From Rhodobacteraceae bacterium KLH11 (GTDB taxonomy: Bacteria > Pseudomonadota > Alphaproteobacteria > Rhodobacterales > Rhodobacteraceae): a stretch of 64,000 bases of DNA. The DNA lies in contig DS999533.1 in assembly GCA_000158135.1 (NCBI GenBank), positions 341,118 through 405,117 of the forward strand. The letters run 5' to 3'. The number at the start of each line of letters is the position of its first letter. The first letter of the stretch is position 1. A program made the position numbers and the translations under genes. Below are positions 33,925-43,450 of this stretch, piece after piece. The notes below the pieces were generated by a model, which saw only the letters and a list, made by a program, of their open reading frames with translations, had not been told where the DNA came from and did no database searches.

Positions 33925-34104
33925 TAAGGCAAAGAATAAGCGGACAATATAAGGTGATACAAAGGGGGCGATCCAGTTTAACAGTGTCCGCCCAATGAAC
34001 CTGATACCGCACTCAACACCCAACCAGGTTCACGCCAAGACCGGGAGTGTACCGCAACGTGCGGGGCAGTTGAGTTTTGGGATTGATGCTGGCAGTGACT
34101 TTGC
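33925..34104. other. Short intergenic stretch
   Basis: No gene or clear terminator identified downstream of autotransporter 1. Sequence diverges at once from the region after copy 2. Confidence 0.4.
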
Positions 34105-34287
34105 ATGTCAGCGACTCCGGAAATCTGCCAGTTGAAAATTCGCCTTTTAGGGATCAGCCCGATGATCTGGCGGCGGGTGTTGGTGCCGACATCGACGACC
34201 CTGCGCGAACTACATGGCATTCTGCAGGTGGCGATGGGCTGGGAGAGCATTCATCTGTTTCTCTTCGATATCTATGGCAGATTTTGA
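34105..34287 (+). pseudogene. Plasmid pRiA4b ORF-3-family protein, N-terminal fragment
   Basis: 60 codons: ICQLKIRLLGISPMIWRRVL, VPTSTTLRELHGILQVAMGW and ESIHLFLFDIYGRF match the start of the pRiA4b ORF-3-like family, small proteins often carried by mobile elements. A stop follows at the point where the family continues (YG-rich strand), so only the first third remains. Confidence 0.7.
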
Positions 34288-34645
34288 TGTGCCCGGCGGA
34301 TAACCTAGAGCATTCGACTTTTGACTTGAGACATATCCGGCAGCCTTAAAGTAGTTCCAGCACTCTTCGGGTGAGAAACCGTTTCGAACGAGTGGAGATC
34401 TGCTTATGAGGCGGGTCCGACTGGATATGGTCTGTATCGTTAGATTGAGGCATTTGGCTCTTGCTGCCGTGTTGTCGCACCATCGCTTAGTCTCAAAGAC
34501 TTACATAAATTGCGGGCTGTGAGCATATGTTGTGTCTGAGGTCTCTCTGGGGCCCTCTTTGGAAATTGACGGTTTTTAACATGTTGTTGATTTTCAAATG
34601 AAAGTTATAATAAATCGGGGTTGACACACGCTTTTAGAAGAAAAA
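34288..34645. other. Stretch without recognisable gene
   Basis: About 360 bp with no supported coding frame on either strand. AT content rises towards 34600, just before the convergent end of the AlbA_2 gene. Confidence 0.4.
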
Positions 34646-36064
34646 TCACTCAACATCTTGTAGGGACCAACTTGGCACATAGCGTGCATACTTTCGTGAC
34701 GCACCGACGGTTGGGTCAGGCGATACAAGTCCAGATCCTACAGTGGCCTTTATAATCTTGGAAGCTGTAGCCTTTCCCGACTCGTCCAAGCCAAACCGAC
34801 CGCAAAGTGACTCGTTGGTCATGTGCTCTCGCACGACATACTTCAATGCGCAGTGCTGATAGCAGGCACGCACTTTATCATCAGAGGTCATCTTCTGAAA
34901 ATCACGCGGACCATAAACGACAATGGTAGTAGACTCGAATGACTGAATGAATTCTGGCGCCGGTAGTTGGAACATCTCCGCCGTCCCAACCACCCTGTCA
35001 ATGCCGCTGCTACGTTCTTCACAAATATTAAGTTGGCGCATAATCCATGCGAGAAACTCGTTGCGAGACTTGTGGCCGTCAATAAACCTTTCAACAGGGA
35101 CAACCGGCTTTCCTGGATTCGAGACTTCAACCCGGTTCGGATAGATTTCAACGAGCGGGCCGCCGCCGGTTGCATAGAAATCTTGGTGGATGAGCGCATT
35201 TGCGATGATCTCTCGCATCGCACGCTCAGGGAAAAGCGGTACAGTCCTACGAAGAGCGTTTTCGATGACTTCATTTTGCGGCATATGTTGCATGCACTGC
35301 CGAACCAGCCCTTGGAAGCCCGCCGCGTAGCCACGCTGGCCCGTTATGTCGATACGTGTATCCAGCTTGTCCACACCGTTGTAGACGATCAAACGAGGTG
35401 CTTTTCGGATCAGTTCGGGGAATGAATTCAGATCTTTCGCCAAAACCACGGCGGCCGTATTCGTCATGGCAAGTTTGCTGCCATCCTCTTTCAGAAGGCG
35501 CATATTCTTGAGCCGGTCTACGATATCGTGGATGTTTTCTGAGATTGGAAGTTCGAGGAATTCGAAAAGAACCTTGGTGTCCAGTAATTCGCACACCTCA
35601 AGTTCCGTCAGGTTTTCCCGAATTATCCCTTTGTCCCAAGCGAGATCTTCTCCGAAAATCTCCCGCAGCCGATCCTCTGACATAGGAACAAGATCTTCAC
35701 CGCAGCGCATGTAGTACGCGCCCTTAAACTGGTAAGCCGTCCCTTTCGGGCGACTGGGCGCACGGATTGCGAGAATGCGCTTACCTTCGACAATCAATTC
35801 CTGGGCTTGCACATTGAAGCCAACATTTGTCCGAACGTCCGACTTCAACACGTTCAAGTCTTGGAAAGTCGTGGTACCTACAATCTTCCTTGGCCTCTTG
35901 TCGGTCATTCCAAGCACAATGTGACCGCCGCCCTCATTAGCGAGTGCGACTACGTATTTGTACAGCTTGTCCCTGTGGAAGTTGTGTTTTGCTTCCTTGA
36001 ACTCAAGGTTCTCGTTCTCAGGTTCGATGTCTTGCCAAGAGATGATTTGCTGCTCTGAAACCAT
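34646..36064 (-). CDS. AlbA_2 (Schlafen-type) domain ATP-binding protein
   Basis: 472 residues. The N-terminal AlbA_2 domain (about 15-130) shows NLEFKEAKHNFHRDKLYKYV, ALANEGGGHIVLGM and AYYMRCGEDLVPMSEDRLRE. The central/C-terminal region has a GHKL-like ATP-binding segment (MREIIANALIHQDFYATGGG, VEVSNPGKPV, RSSGIDRVVG), the combination often annotated as RecG-like or helicase-related ATP-binding protein. A final winged-helix-like part follows. Such proteins are frequent in defence islands and act as regulators or nucleic-acid-binding effectors. Intact gene; a second, broken AlbA_2 gene lies 3 kb away. Confidence 0.85.
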   Translation of the reverse strand: MVSEQQIISWQDIEPENENLEFKEAKHNFHRDKLYKYVVALANEGGGHIVLGMTDKRPRKIVGTTTFQDLNVLKSDVRTNVGFNVQAQELIVEGKRILAIRAPSRPKGTAYQFKGAYYMRCGEDLVPMSEDRLREIFGEDLAWDKGIIRENLTELEVCELLDTKVLFEFLELPISENIHDIVDRLKNMRLLKEDGSKLAMTNTAAVVLAKDLNSFPELIRKAPRLIVYNGVDKLDTRIDITGQRGYAAGFQGLVRQCMQHMPQNEVIENALRRTVPLFPERAMREIIANALIHQDFYATGGGPLVEIYPNRVEVSNPGKPVVPVERFIDGHKSRNEFLAWIMRQLNICEERSSGIDRVVGTAEMFQLPAPEFIQSFESTTIVVYGPRDFQKMTSDDKVRACYQHCALKYVVREHMTNESLCGRFGLDESGKATASKIIKATVGSGLVSPDPTVGASRKYARYVPSWSLQDVE

Positions 36065-36544
36065 GCCGTCTACATTATAATTGATATCCCATACCTAATA
36101 CCCATAGGGCGTTTTAGAGACAATCATCTATAGCGAACCTTCGAACAGGATCGCTAAGCATGTAGCCTTTTCAACAGCTGCGCAGGGCCAGCCGCTGCGC
36201 CTTTTGCATTAAGTCATTGGAGATCCGCGCGGGGCGCGCGGCTCACATTGATTATTGGACAGGGCAGGGAATCGACGGGCTAAAGCGCGCTCACCCCAGC
36301 CCTGGCATTATCCTAATTGGCGATAGCAGCCCGCTGGGGCGGTCTGCGACGCTTGTTTTCCCGAACGTCGCGGGGCCGAAAATCTCTCGTATCTGATCCG
36401 GTCCAGGGGGAAGGCGCAAAGAGAGACCCGCGCCAGGGCGCGGCTCACATATCTCTCTTGTGCGCCTCAAGCAGAATTTGTGAAAATCCGGTTTCTCCCA
36501 CACGCAAGCGCGCGGGTCCCCCCCCCAAAAAAATTTCCCCAATT
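36065..36544. other. Gene-free stretch with a large stem-loop, possible plasmid replication/partition remnant
   Basis: No gene seen. GGCGCAAAGAGAGA (36413-36426) faces TCTCTCTTGTGCGCC (36452-36466), a near-perfect inverted repeat with one extra base, enclosing a further GC palindrome (GCGCCAGGGCGC). A CGGCTCACAT word occurs twice, near 36238 and 36441. A run of nine or more C followed by seven A lies near 36518-36535. The location just behind a plasmid ParB remnant suggests an origin- or centromere-related sequence. Confidence 0.4.
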
Positions 36545-37183
36545 TCAGCCTGACCCCCAGTCCTCGGGTTTGATCAGGCCATCGGTCACAACCGGATCAC
36601 CGGAGTGACTGAAATAGACGACAATGCCCGCGTGATCTTTTTGAATGTCCGTAAACTGGCCATCCATCAAGTCCTGCAGATCGGCAAGTTCGGCGGTGCC
36701 TTCCTCGTCCAGAACCTCACCATTCGCCAGCTCGGCCAATTCGTCGTAGCGCTCGGTCTGTTCTTCCGTCAGTTCGCCGGGTTCAGCATAGATACGTGCG
36801 CAGTTCATCTTGTCGATATCCGCGCCGCTGAAATAGTCATCGTCGATCACTTCGGCCCATTGCCACCCTTGCGCCTGCCGGATGCTGCGCGCTTCTGCGG
36901 CCAGCTTCTTGTTAAAAAGGTCCTGCAGGATTGCGGGATCGTCCAGAGTGGTGCGGTCTGCAAACAGGTCCGTTGTGACGCGGCCTCCGGCCTCCTTGTA
37001 GGCGTCCAGACCCACAAACTGCGCGCGCCGGTCTCCGGTGCTGACCGCATCGGGCTTGAGTTCCCGTTTGATCCAGCATTCCGACAGATGGCCCTTGCGC
37101 GCCCGTTCCAGCACTTCAAGGATCAGTGTTTCATCATCGCCAATGGCTAATATGCTGCGCCCGCTGACCGACGAACTGGCCAA
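36545..37183 (-). pseudogene. Plasmid-type ParB/RepB partition protein, C-terminal fragment
   Basis: About 205 residues matching the C-terminal half of plasmid ParB-like partition proteins: LAIGDDETLILEVLERARKG, CWIKRELKPDAVSTGDRRAQ and FVGLDAYKEAGGRVTTDLFA are characteristic, followed by an acidic tail. The N-terminal nuclease-like and HTH parts are missing; the frame begins at the junction with the 709-bp repeat. It marks DNA of plasmid origin that was broken during rearrangement. Confidence 0.75.
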
Positions 37184-37217
37184 GATGGGTGTTTTGCCAC
37201 CTGCAGACCAGATGGCA

Positions 37218-37926
37218 GACGCGCAGAGCTACCCGTATCTGTCGGCGCTTGCAGAGATTGCCGAATACAGAGACTTCCAGAATTCCGATGCCTATGTGGC
37301 CGGATCAGAGCGCTACGTTCAGTTCATGAACGATCATCTGGGCGAAGATGTCTTCAAGGCGCTCGATGAACAGACAACAGGTATTCTGCAATCCATTGCG
37401 GATATGGAGCGGCTGCCTGCCAAGGTTGAAAACCCGGAATTGCGCACGACGATGGAGCTTCAGATCGGCGACCTGAAAGCCCAGGTCGCGGTTCTGCGGC
37501 CCAACGATGCCAGGCTGCAAACCTTCATGGTAGACGACAATCGTTACAACAACGCTTTCGGAGCCGACCGGATGGACGCCCTGGAAGGTCCGGAGGCAGG
37601 CAGATGGGAGGCTGTCAAATCGGCCATCGTCGAACGTGCGGAAGGTGCAGGGCTTGATCCCGATCTTTTCCTGTCCCGCTTTTCCAGCCACGAGAATGTA
37701 TCCCTTGGAACGTCTATCGACTGGCGCAATACCGACGAAGCTGTTGCGAGCGCCTTTTTCAAAGCTAAAGGGGTCGGGGATTACGACGTGCAGGCCAAGA
37801 CAGCCGTGGATGAGCTGCACCAGTTCGCCGCCGCCAAAATCAAGGAAATCGCCCAGGAGATCAGCCACACGCACGAGCAGACGCTCTCGCGTGGGCATGA
37901 AGATGATGGGCACAGTCTGTAGCCAC
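37218..37926 (+). repeat. 709-bp repeat, copy B (C-terminal part of the 344-residue protein)
   Basis: Encodes the last ~235 residues of the protein at 27907-28941 with a handful of substitutions, in the opposite orientation. It is fused at its 5' side to the ParB fragment, and an open frame runs through the junction, but no credible start or promoter is visible, so it is best regarded as a pseudogene copy. Confidence 0.8.
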
Positions 37927-38004
37927 TTATTATCTTTTATTGGCAGCTGCTAACATTTTTTATGGAAATCGTATGAGTCGCAGCTTATATACGAGTTGTG
38001 AAGT

Positions 38005-38075
38005 CGCCCTGCTGTACCGAACTGTCTCCGTATGGTGTGCGTTCCATGGGTTCACATGGATAGGTCAGCAGGGCG
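38005..38075. repeat. Inverted repeat with 10-bp arms, 51 bp apart
   Basis: CGCCCTGCTG (38005-38014) and CAGCAGGGCG (38066-38075) are exact reverse complements. It lies just downstream of the DUF3800 gene and could be a bidirectional terminator arm pair or a small element remnant. Confidence 0.4.
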
Positions 38076-38080
38076 CACCC

Positions 38081-38704
38081 TTATCTGAATTCCCAAACAT
38101 CGTTGATGCAACCTGACCTTTCGAGCATGTTGCGCCATTTAGCACCGTCGCGGCGGGTGTCTGAATATGAACGCGCGATAGCTCCCGCACACACATCTGC
38201 AAGTTGAACAAGTGGATCTTTATGGGAAGCTCTGAAATCAAACTTCTTGATAGTCCCCTTTGGAAGCTCGCGCCTCATATAACCGACAAGTTCTTTCCTG
38301 AACCGTCTATCGCCAGTTCCATCAAGAACGACCTTTGCCCCTGTAAGTAAGCCGCCATCATGTTCGAACATCATTTTCGTGAAGTAATTGTAGAACCGGC
38401 GGGGTTTAGTTCTTAGATGGTGTGAAGTGATCGCGTCTTTCTGCACAACGACGGAGCGACATTGGAAGTCCCAGGCTGCTGCGGCTTCAAAGAAAACATC
38501 TCGTGAAACATCACGCGTTTTTGAAAACTTCCACTCCGGCTTCACACGTTCAGTGCCCATAAGAGCGGTAATCTCATCGCCCGCGTGTTTCGATGCCGCC
38601 GCGTCTTTGAACGCCACGACTGATAAAACAAAGACCTGTGATGAACCTTTGTCCAGTTTGAATCCTGGATCTCCAGATTCATCGATGAACACCAATGCCC
38701 CCAC
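38081..38704 (-). CDS. DUF3800 domain-containing protein
   Basis: 207 residues. The family's N-terminal ALVFIDESGDPGFKLDKGSS holds the acidic D-E-S-G-D motif of an RNase H-like fold. The later strand AKVVLDGTGDRRFRKEL and the C-terminal DPLVQLADVCAGAIARSYSD carry the further conserved Asp residues expected for metal binding. DUF3800 proteins are common in phage-defence and mobile loci and are predicted nucleases. Intact and standing alone between rearranged segments. Confidence 0.85.
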   Translation of the reverse strand: MGALVFIDESGDPGFKLDKGSSQVFVLSVVAFKDAAASKHAGDEITALMGTERVKPEWKFSKTRDVSRDVFFEAAAAWDFQCRSVVVQKDAITSHHLRTKPRRFYNYFTKMMFEHDGGLLTGAKVVLDGTGDRRFRKELVGYMRRELPKGTIKKFDFRASHKDPLVQLADVCAGAIARSYSDTRRDGAKWRNMLERSGCINDVWEFR

Positions 38705-39350
38705 TGCCCGTCATTCCTCCGTCTAGCCGCGATTTCGCTGGCCCAATCGCGTTTCGGCGATATTTGCTAAGTAAAGCTTTGCCCCCTCGAAGTGAAGGCG
38801 ATGTTTTAAGGTCCTTTTTGCTCGATTTGGCGCCGTAAACGCCTATAAAATCAGTATTTCGACAATCTCTCGGTATCAAGAGGTCGATTGCGGTTGAGTG
38901 CAGAATAGGTGAGCAAGAAAACTCACCATTCTGAATGTGCAGGATATCGATCCTTCGTTGCGACCGGTTGTAAGACTTCAAAGTGAACTAGAATGGAGGA
39001 TTAGAAAAGATGCGCCGGAACATAGCTATTCGGCCTGGAAGTGGACAAGAGCCATCTAAAGTCGAGTAGAATGCGTCGGACATTTCATAAGTCGACCAGA
39101 ATGCAAATTCCCAGCGAAATGCCACGTGAATCCCAAAAAAATGTTGCCGTCCAATCCGTTTAAGAACGTGCTTCCCGGCGGATGCAATCAATCACTACAC
39201 ATCAGCTTATTCGACAGAAGCGCCACCAAGCCGCCATTAGCTGCGTTTGCAACACCGACCATGACTAATGGCAGGAATACGCAGGAAGCCGACATTGCAA
39301 ACCTGCTGAGCTTGGTGAATGCTCTGAGCAAGGAATAAGGTGGTTCACAT
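38705..39350. other. Gene-free stretch with transposon debris
   Basis: No supported gene. TTGCGGTTGAGTGCAGAATA near 38886-38905 matches the site at 47872-47903 and resembles the first part of the Tn3 terminal repeat at 24402. CCACCAAGCCGCCATTAGCT near 39224-39243 resembles the end region of the DUF772-type IS whose fragments lie at 49387 and 56505. Confidence 0.45.
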
Positions 39351-40212
39351 ATGGCGCCTAATTGCTCAACGACCTCCACCCTCTCGAACTTGATAGAGAC
39401 AATTATGCCCGACGAACTGCTACCTGATTTCCGCAAAGCCCTACAGTCTCCAACTGAGGACTTGGACGTCGAATTTAAGCGCTCACTTCCCTTAAGCGAA
39501 AATATCGGCAAAGCGAAGCTCGCGAAGGAGATCTGCGCTCTGGCTAACCATGGAGGCGGATGGATCGTATTGGGGCGCGACGATGACGGATCTTACCCGG
39601 ACGCAAATACAGCAGAGATTGTGGATGTCGACCAAGACCAGGTTAATCAAATCGCGGCCGCGTATTTGCAGCCTGCGCCACACTGTACGGTCAGCAAACA
39701 GCAACCTGAGGGCATAGACTTTGAAGTGCCAGTCATCTGGGTACCCCCATGCGGCACGTCACCGGTTTGCGTGAGAAAGAACGGGCCAAACGACGAACGA
39801 GGGCGCACGCAAGGCGTTACCAAGGGGACCACTACATTCGTAAGGCGGGCCCTGTTTCAGCGCCTATTGAGTCTCCAGACGAATGGAAAGACGTGATAAG
39901 ACGCTGTGTTCTCAGCGATAAGGTTTCATTGCTAGGTGCTTTGTCGACGATGATCGAACAACCTCGACCAGCACCTGAGACTGAGGAACAAAGCGTTTTT
40001 GAAGCTGACTTCGACCACACCGTCGACAGGTGGAAAGAAGAGGCCCAGGATCATCCGTATGAGGTTGATCTCACGAGTTGCTTTGTAGGCTACGGTTTCC
40101 AACTAGTCGATGCTAAGCCGGTTACAACCGATCAGATTATCGAGTGTCTACGAGCCCGTCCGCAGGCGGTGCGGAGGGGCCGTGACTTTTTTGAAAGCAG
40201 TTACAATTCTCC
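39351..40212 (+). pseudogene. AlbA_2 domain gene, 5' part, frameshifted and split by IS66
   Basis: The N-terminal AlbA_2 domain is clear: EDLDVEFKRSLPLSENIGKA, ICALANHGGGWIVLGRDDDG. The frame breaks at GGGG 39824-39827; restoring one G gives VTKGDHYIRKAGP and continues through ESPDEWKDVIRRCVLSDK to RRGRDFFESSYNS at 40212, where IS66 inserts. The rest of the gene resumes at 42645. The likely start is ATG 39351 or 39405. Two independent lesions show that the gene is dead. Confidence 0.8.
40205..40212. repeat. IS66 target-site duplication, left
   Basis: AATTCTCC directly before the IS left end; identical to 42637-42644. An 8-bp duplication is the rule for IS66. Confidence 0.95.
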
Positions 40213-40228
40213 GTAAGCGGTGCGCTGA

Positions 40229-41746
40229 TCACACCTGCGCGGAGTGGTTCCACGGCAGCAGGTCGTTGATTTGGGACTGTTTGTGTCCTCGCGCGATGGC
40301 GGTCAGTGTTTGGGTGAGCCAGGCATGGGGATCGATCCCGTTCAATTTGCAGGTTTCGATCATCGAGGCGAGGATGGCCCAGTTTTGCGCTCCGACGTCA
40401 TGGCCAGCGAAGAGTGCGTTCTTGCGGTTCAGAGCGATTGGGCGGATTGTCCGCTCGACACTGTTGGAATCCAGTTCCACGCGACCATCATCGAGGAACA
40501 TGGTCAGGCCTTCCCAGTGCTTAGCAATGTAGCTCAGGGCTTCGCCGATGGGTGATTTGGCGGAGACGCGGGAGCGCGTTTCCCGGAGCCAAAATTCCAT
40601 CTGATCAATGGTTGGTTTTGAGCGTTCCTGCCGCACTGCGTTCCGGGTGGCCGGGCTTTGGCCTCTGATTTCCTTTTCGATGCGGTAGAGCGCCTGGATT
40701 TGCGCGATACCTTCATCCGCAATCGGAGTGGCTTTGCCAGCTTTTGCCACATCAAAGAGCTTACGACGGGCGTGTGCCCAGCAGTGCGCCAACCGGATCG
40801 AGCCCTCCTGCCGTTTGAGCAGGCGGTTGTATCCGGCATAGCCATCAACTTGCAGTGTGCCGTTGAACCCTTCGAGAATTTGCTTTGCGTATTCACCGGC
40901 GCGGCCGGGTGCATATGTGAAGGCCACACCAGGCGGGTCGTCCCCACTCCAGGGCCGATCATCGCGGGCGAGCGCCCAGAAGTAGCCTGTTTTGGTTTTC
41001 TTGCGACCGGGATCAAGGACCGGAGCCACGGTCTCATCCATGAATAGCTTGGTTGACCGCTTCAGATCGGCCATCAGCGCGTCATAAACAGGACGCAACT
41101 CAAATGCTGCTCTGCCAACCCAGGCGGCCAGTGTCGAGCGATCCAGAACAATGCCTTGCCGGGCGTAGATCTGAGCTTGGCGATATAGCGGCGTGTGATC
41201 CGCGTATTTTGAGACGATCACATGGGCGATGGCTGCCTCGGTTGGCATCCCGCCTGGGATCAGATGCGCCGGGGCCGGAGCCTGGACGATGCCTTCTTCG
41301 CAGGACCGGCAGGCATATTTCGGGCGGCGGGTGACGATCACCCGGAACTGGGCCGGAACGATATCAAGCCGTTCACTGATATCCTCACCAATGACATGCC
41401 GTTCAGAGCCACAGCCGCAGATGGTGCTGTCCGGCTCGATCACCTCTTCGATGCGCGGCAGATGTTTCGGCAACGACCCCCGGTTGCTCTGGCGCGGCGC
41501 GGAAGTCCGTGTTGGCGTGACAAGCGGATTGGTTTCGCCCTCGGCCTCAATCTGGGCAATCCCGGTTTCGATATCTTCCAATGCCAACTCGAACTGGTCT
41601 GGATCAACCTTTTCGGATTTACGACCAAAGAGTGCCTTCCTCAGCGCCGCGACCAGTGTTTCCAGACGCGCATTCTGCTCGCCCTGGGCCACAATCATGG
41701 CTTTGAGCGCATCAATGTCATCGGGAAGATCAGCGGCCGCAATCAT
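40229..41746 (-). CDS. tnpC: IS66 transposase TnpC
   Basis: 505 residues. N-terminal leucine-zipper-like helix (ALKAMIVAQGEQNARLETLV), the zinc-finger-like CGCGSERHVIGEDISERLD and PKYACRSCEEGIVQAPAP, then the DDE core with KLFMDETVAPVLDPGRKKTK, LQVDGYAGYNRLL and LDSNSVERTIRPIALNRKNA carrying the acidic residues. The C-terminal IS66-specific segment follows (GAQNWAILASMIETCKLNGI). Intact full-length enzyme. Confidence 0.95.
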   Translation of the reverse strand: MIAAADLPDDIDALKAMIVAQGEQNARLETLVAALRKALFGRKSEKVDPDQFELALEDIETGIAQIEAEGETNPLVTPTRTSAPRQSNRGSLPKHLPRIEEVIEPDSTICGCGSERHVIGEDISERLDIVPAQFRVIVTRRPKYACRSCEEGIVQAPAPAHLIPGGMPTEAAIAHVIVSKYADHTPLYRQAQIYARQGIVLDRSTLAAWVGRAAFELRPVYDALMADLKRSTKLFMDETVAPVLDPGRKKTKTGYFWALARDDRPWSGDDPPGVAFTYAPGRAGEYAKQILEGFNGTLQVDGYAGYNRLLKRQEGSIRLAHCWAHARRKLFDVAKAGKATPIADEGIAQIQALYRIEKEIRGQSPATRNAVRQERSKPTIDQMEFWLRETRSRVSAKSPIGEALSYIAKHWEGLTMFLDDGRVELDSNSVERTIRPIALNRKNALFAGHDVGAQNWAILASMIETCKLNGIDPHAWLTQTLTAIARGHKQSQINDLLPWNHSAQV

Positions 41747-41800
41747 GGTCGTGATCTACCAAAACGGACACTTGGCTGCCTGCCCAAACGGGTGCGCGAG

Positions 41801-42154
41801 TCACTCTGCCGCAGTTGGTGGACGCGCTGACAGTGCCTTCACTTTCCGCCAGTCCAACCCGGCAAACAGCGCCTCGAACTGGGCATGATTGAGCGACATC
41901 AGGCCATCTCGGATCGCAGGCCAAGTGAATGTTGTCTCTTCCAGCCGCTTATACGTCATCACCAGCCCGGTGCCGTCCCAATAGAGCAGCTTCAACCGGT
42001 CGGCGCGCTTCGAGCGAAAGACAAACACGGTTCCGGTGAACGGCTCCTTACGCAGTTCATTTTGCACCAGCGCTGCCAGCCCGTCATGACCCTTTCGGAA
42101 GTCCACCGGCTTCGTCGCCACCACGATCCGCACCCGGTTCGACGGAAAGATCAT
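41801..42154 (-). CDS. tnpB: IS66 accessory protein TnpB
   Basis: 117 residues matching IS66 Orf2: [59 protein letters not shown] and a C-terminal basic part. Required with TnpA and TnpC for IS66 transposition. Its ATG overlaps the tnpA stop (ATGA). Confidence 0.95.
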   Translation of the reverse strand: MIFPSNRVRIVVATKPVDFRKGHDGLAALVQNELRKEPFTGTVFVFRSKRADRLKLLYWDGTGLVMTYKRLEETTFTWPAIRDGLMSLNHAQFEALFAGLDWRKVKALSARPPTAAE

Positions 42155-42552
42155 GAGACCCCATTCAGAGCGTGGACGATCTCGGAAATCCGTTTGGGCG
42201 ACGTGGCTGCGCCGAGTCGAATAGCCACGTCACCGTGGACAATCTCAAGCCAGTCAACGGGTTCTGATGGTGCCGTCGGAGCCTCAGGTTCAATCACAAC
42301 CGGCGCAAATTCTGCGCCGGCCAGTTCCGGAACAACCAATTTACCTTCTCGCGCAAGGCGACGCCATTCAGACAGATGGTTCGGCCGCATTCCAACTCGC
42401 CGCGCGACTTCGTTTACGGTCACCCCTGGAACCAGCGTTTCCGCAACAAGCTGGCCTTTGAGCGCTTCCGACCAGCGCCGCTTACCATCCCGCCCGATCA
42501 AAACCTCATGGCCCGCAACGGACTCCAAATGTAGCTCCCGATGGACTCCCAT
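42151..42552 (-). CDS. tnpA: IS66 accessory protein TnpA
   Basis: 133 residues from ATG 42552. An HTH of the IS66 Orf1 type: [51 protein letters not shown]. First gene of the element, coupled to tnpB by a 4-bp overlap. Eight additional in-frame codons upstream are less likely to be used. Confidence 0.9.
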   Translation of the reverse strand: MGVHRELHLESVAGHEVLIGRDGKRRWSEALKGQLVAETLVPGVTVNEVARRVGMRPNHLSEWRRLAREGKLVVPELAGAEFAPVVIEPEAPTAPSEPVDWLEIVHGDVAIRLGAATSPKRISEIVHALNGVS

Positions 42553-42636
42553 AATAACCTCCTGACAATTCTTCACTCCGCAGCGGAATCGCAGATCAGG
42601 CAGACTTCAGGAAGGTGGGGTTGGGACACCGCTTAC

Positions 42637-42644
42637 AATTCTCC
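42637..42644. repeat. IS66 target-site duplication, right
   Basis: AATTCTCC directly after the IS right end; identical to 40205-40212. Confidence 0.95.
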
Positions 42645-43185
42645 CTTTCGCCCATTTGTGATTGAGGTTGCGGGCCATAACGGACTCGAGGTTCATGCAA
42701 ATACCACAGAATTCGATCATCGTTCGGTTTGGCGGCTTAGCGAGCGCTTAAGCGGAGCGGAAGTCATCTCGTATTGGGAAGACACCGAATGGATAAAAGG
42801 CGCGGTTGAGCAACGGTCTTCACGTACATGGGAACGTGGTCAGCATATTTGGATAGCGCAGCAAATCGCATATGCGAACAGCTTCCTCGGGACGGTGAAG
42901 CACATCGCGGACTATTTCAATTTCACTGGCGACGTCCGGATACGTGTCCTCTTTAGTGGGTTGAATGGCCGAAATCTCAAGTCCACTGATATCAGCGTCT
43001 ACTACAGCATGGACTACCGCGCTCACCAGGACACAAAGCAAATCGACTTTGTTCTGAAAGCTGCAGAGTTGGCTGCAGAAACCCGAAGCTCAGCCATCGT
43101 TTCTATGATTCAACCGATGAACAAACTCACCCAAGGACCAGTGGTGACCGCTGACAGCGTTGTCCGCAGTCTCGGTGCCAACTGA
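42645..43185 (+). pseudogene. AlbA_2 domain gene, 3' part downstream of IS66
   Basis: Continues the interrupted protein: after the duplicated target the frame reads PFRPFVIEVAGHNGLEV, then a ~170-residue region (WRLSERLSGAEVISYWEDTE, SFLGTVKHIADYFNFTGDVR, ISVYYSMDYRAH) to the stop at 43185. The C-terminal part has no recognised domain. Without the insertion and the frameshift the ancestral protein would be about 460 residues. Confidence 0.8.
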
Positions 43186-43450
43186 GGATTGAATTGTCTG
43201 CCAAGAGGTCGTCTATCCGCCTTTGGCTGCGTCATTTGTCAACATGACTTAGTTGTTCCAGAAACACAAAGGCCATACACCTGTCAGTGAGGATAAGTGC
43301 AATTCACAACATATAGCGTGGAACATCACTGCAGCGCCGGTGGTAGTCCAGCATAATTTCGCCCATAGACAAACTATATTTTTGTTGTTCAGCTTTAAGT
43401 TGTATTCTTGTGTGACATCACCTCAATGAAAACAGATCGGAGCTGAATCA

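Larger units (their letters stand above)
40213..42636 (-). mobile_element. IS66-family insertion sequence, 2424 bp
   Basis: Terminal repeats GTAAGCGGTG (40213-40222) and CACCGCTTAC (42627-42636), flanked by the 8-bp duplication AATTCTCC. Contains tnpA, tnpB and tnpC in the standard order, all intact, so the insertion is recent and the element may be active. It splits an AlbA_2-domain gene. Confidence 0.95.

Noticed and set aside
36518..36540. Run of C followed by A and T resembling a phase-variable homopolymer tract
   Set aside because: It is not in or directly before an intact gene; the nearest frame is the 3' end of a dead ParB fragment.
39126..39338. 70-codon plus-strand frame
   Set aside because: Consists of IS-end-like sequence (CCACCAAGCCGCC); no coding character.
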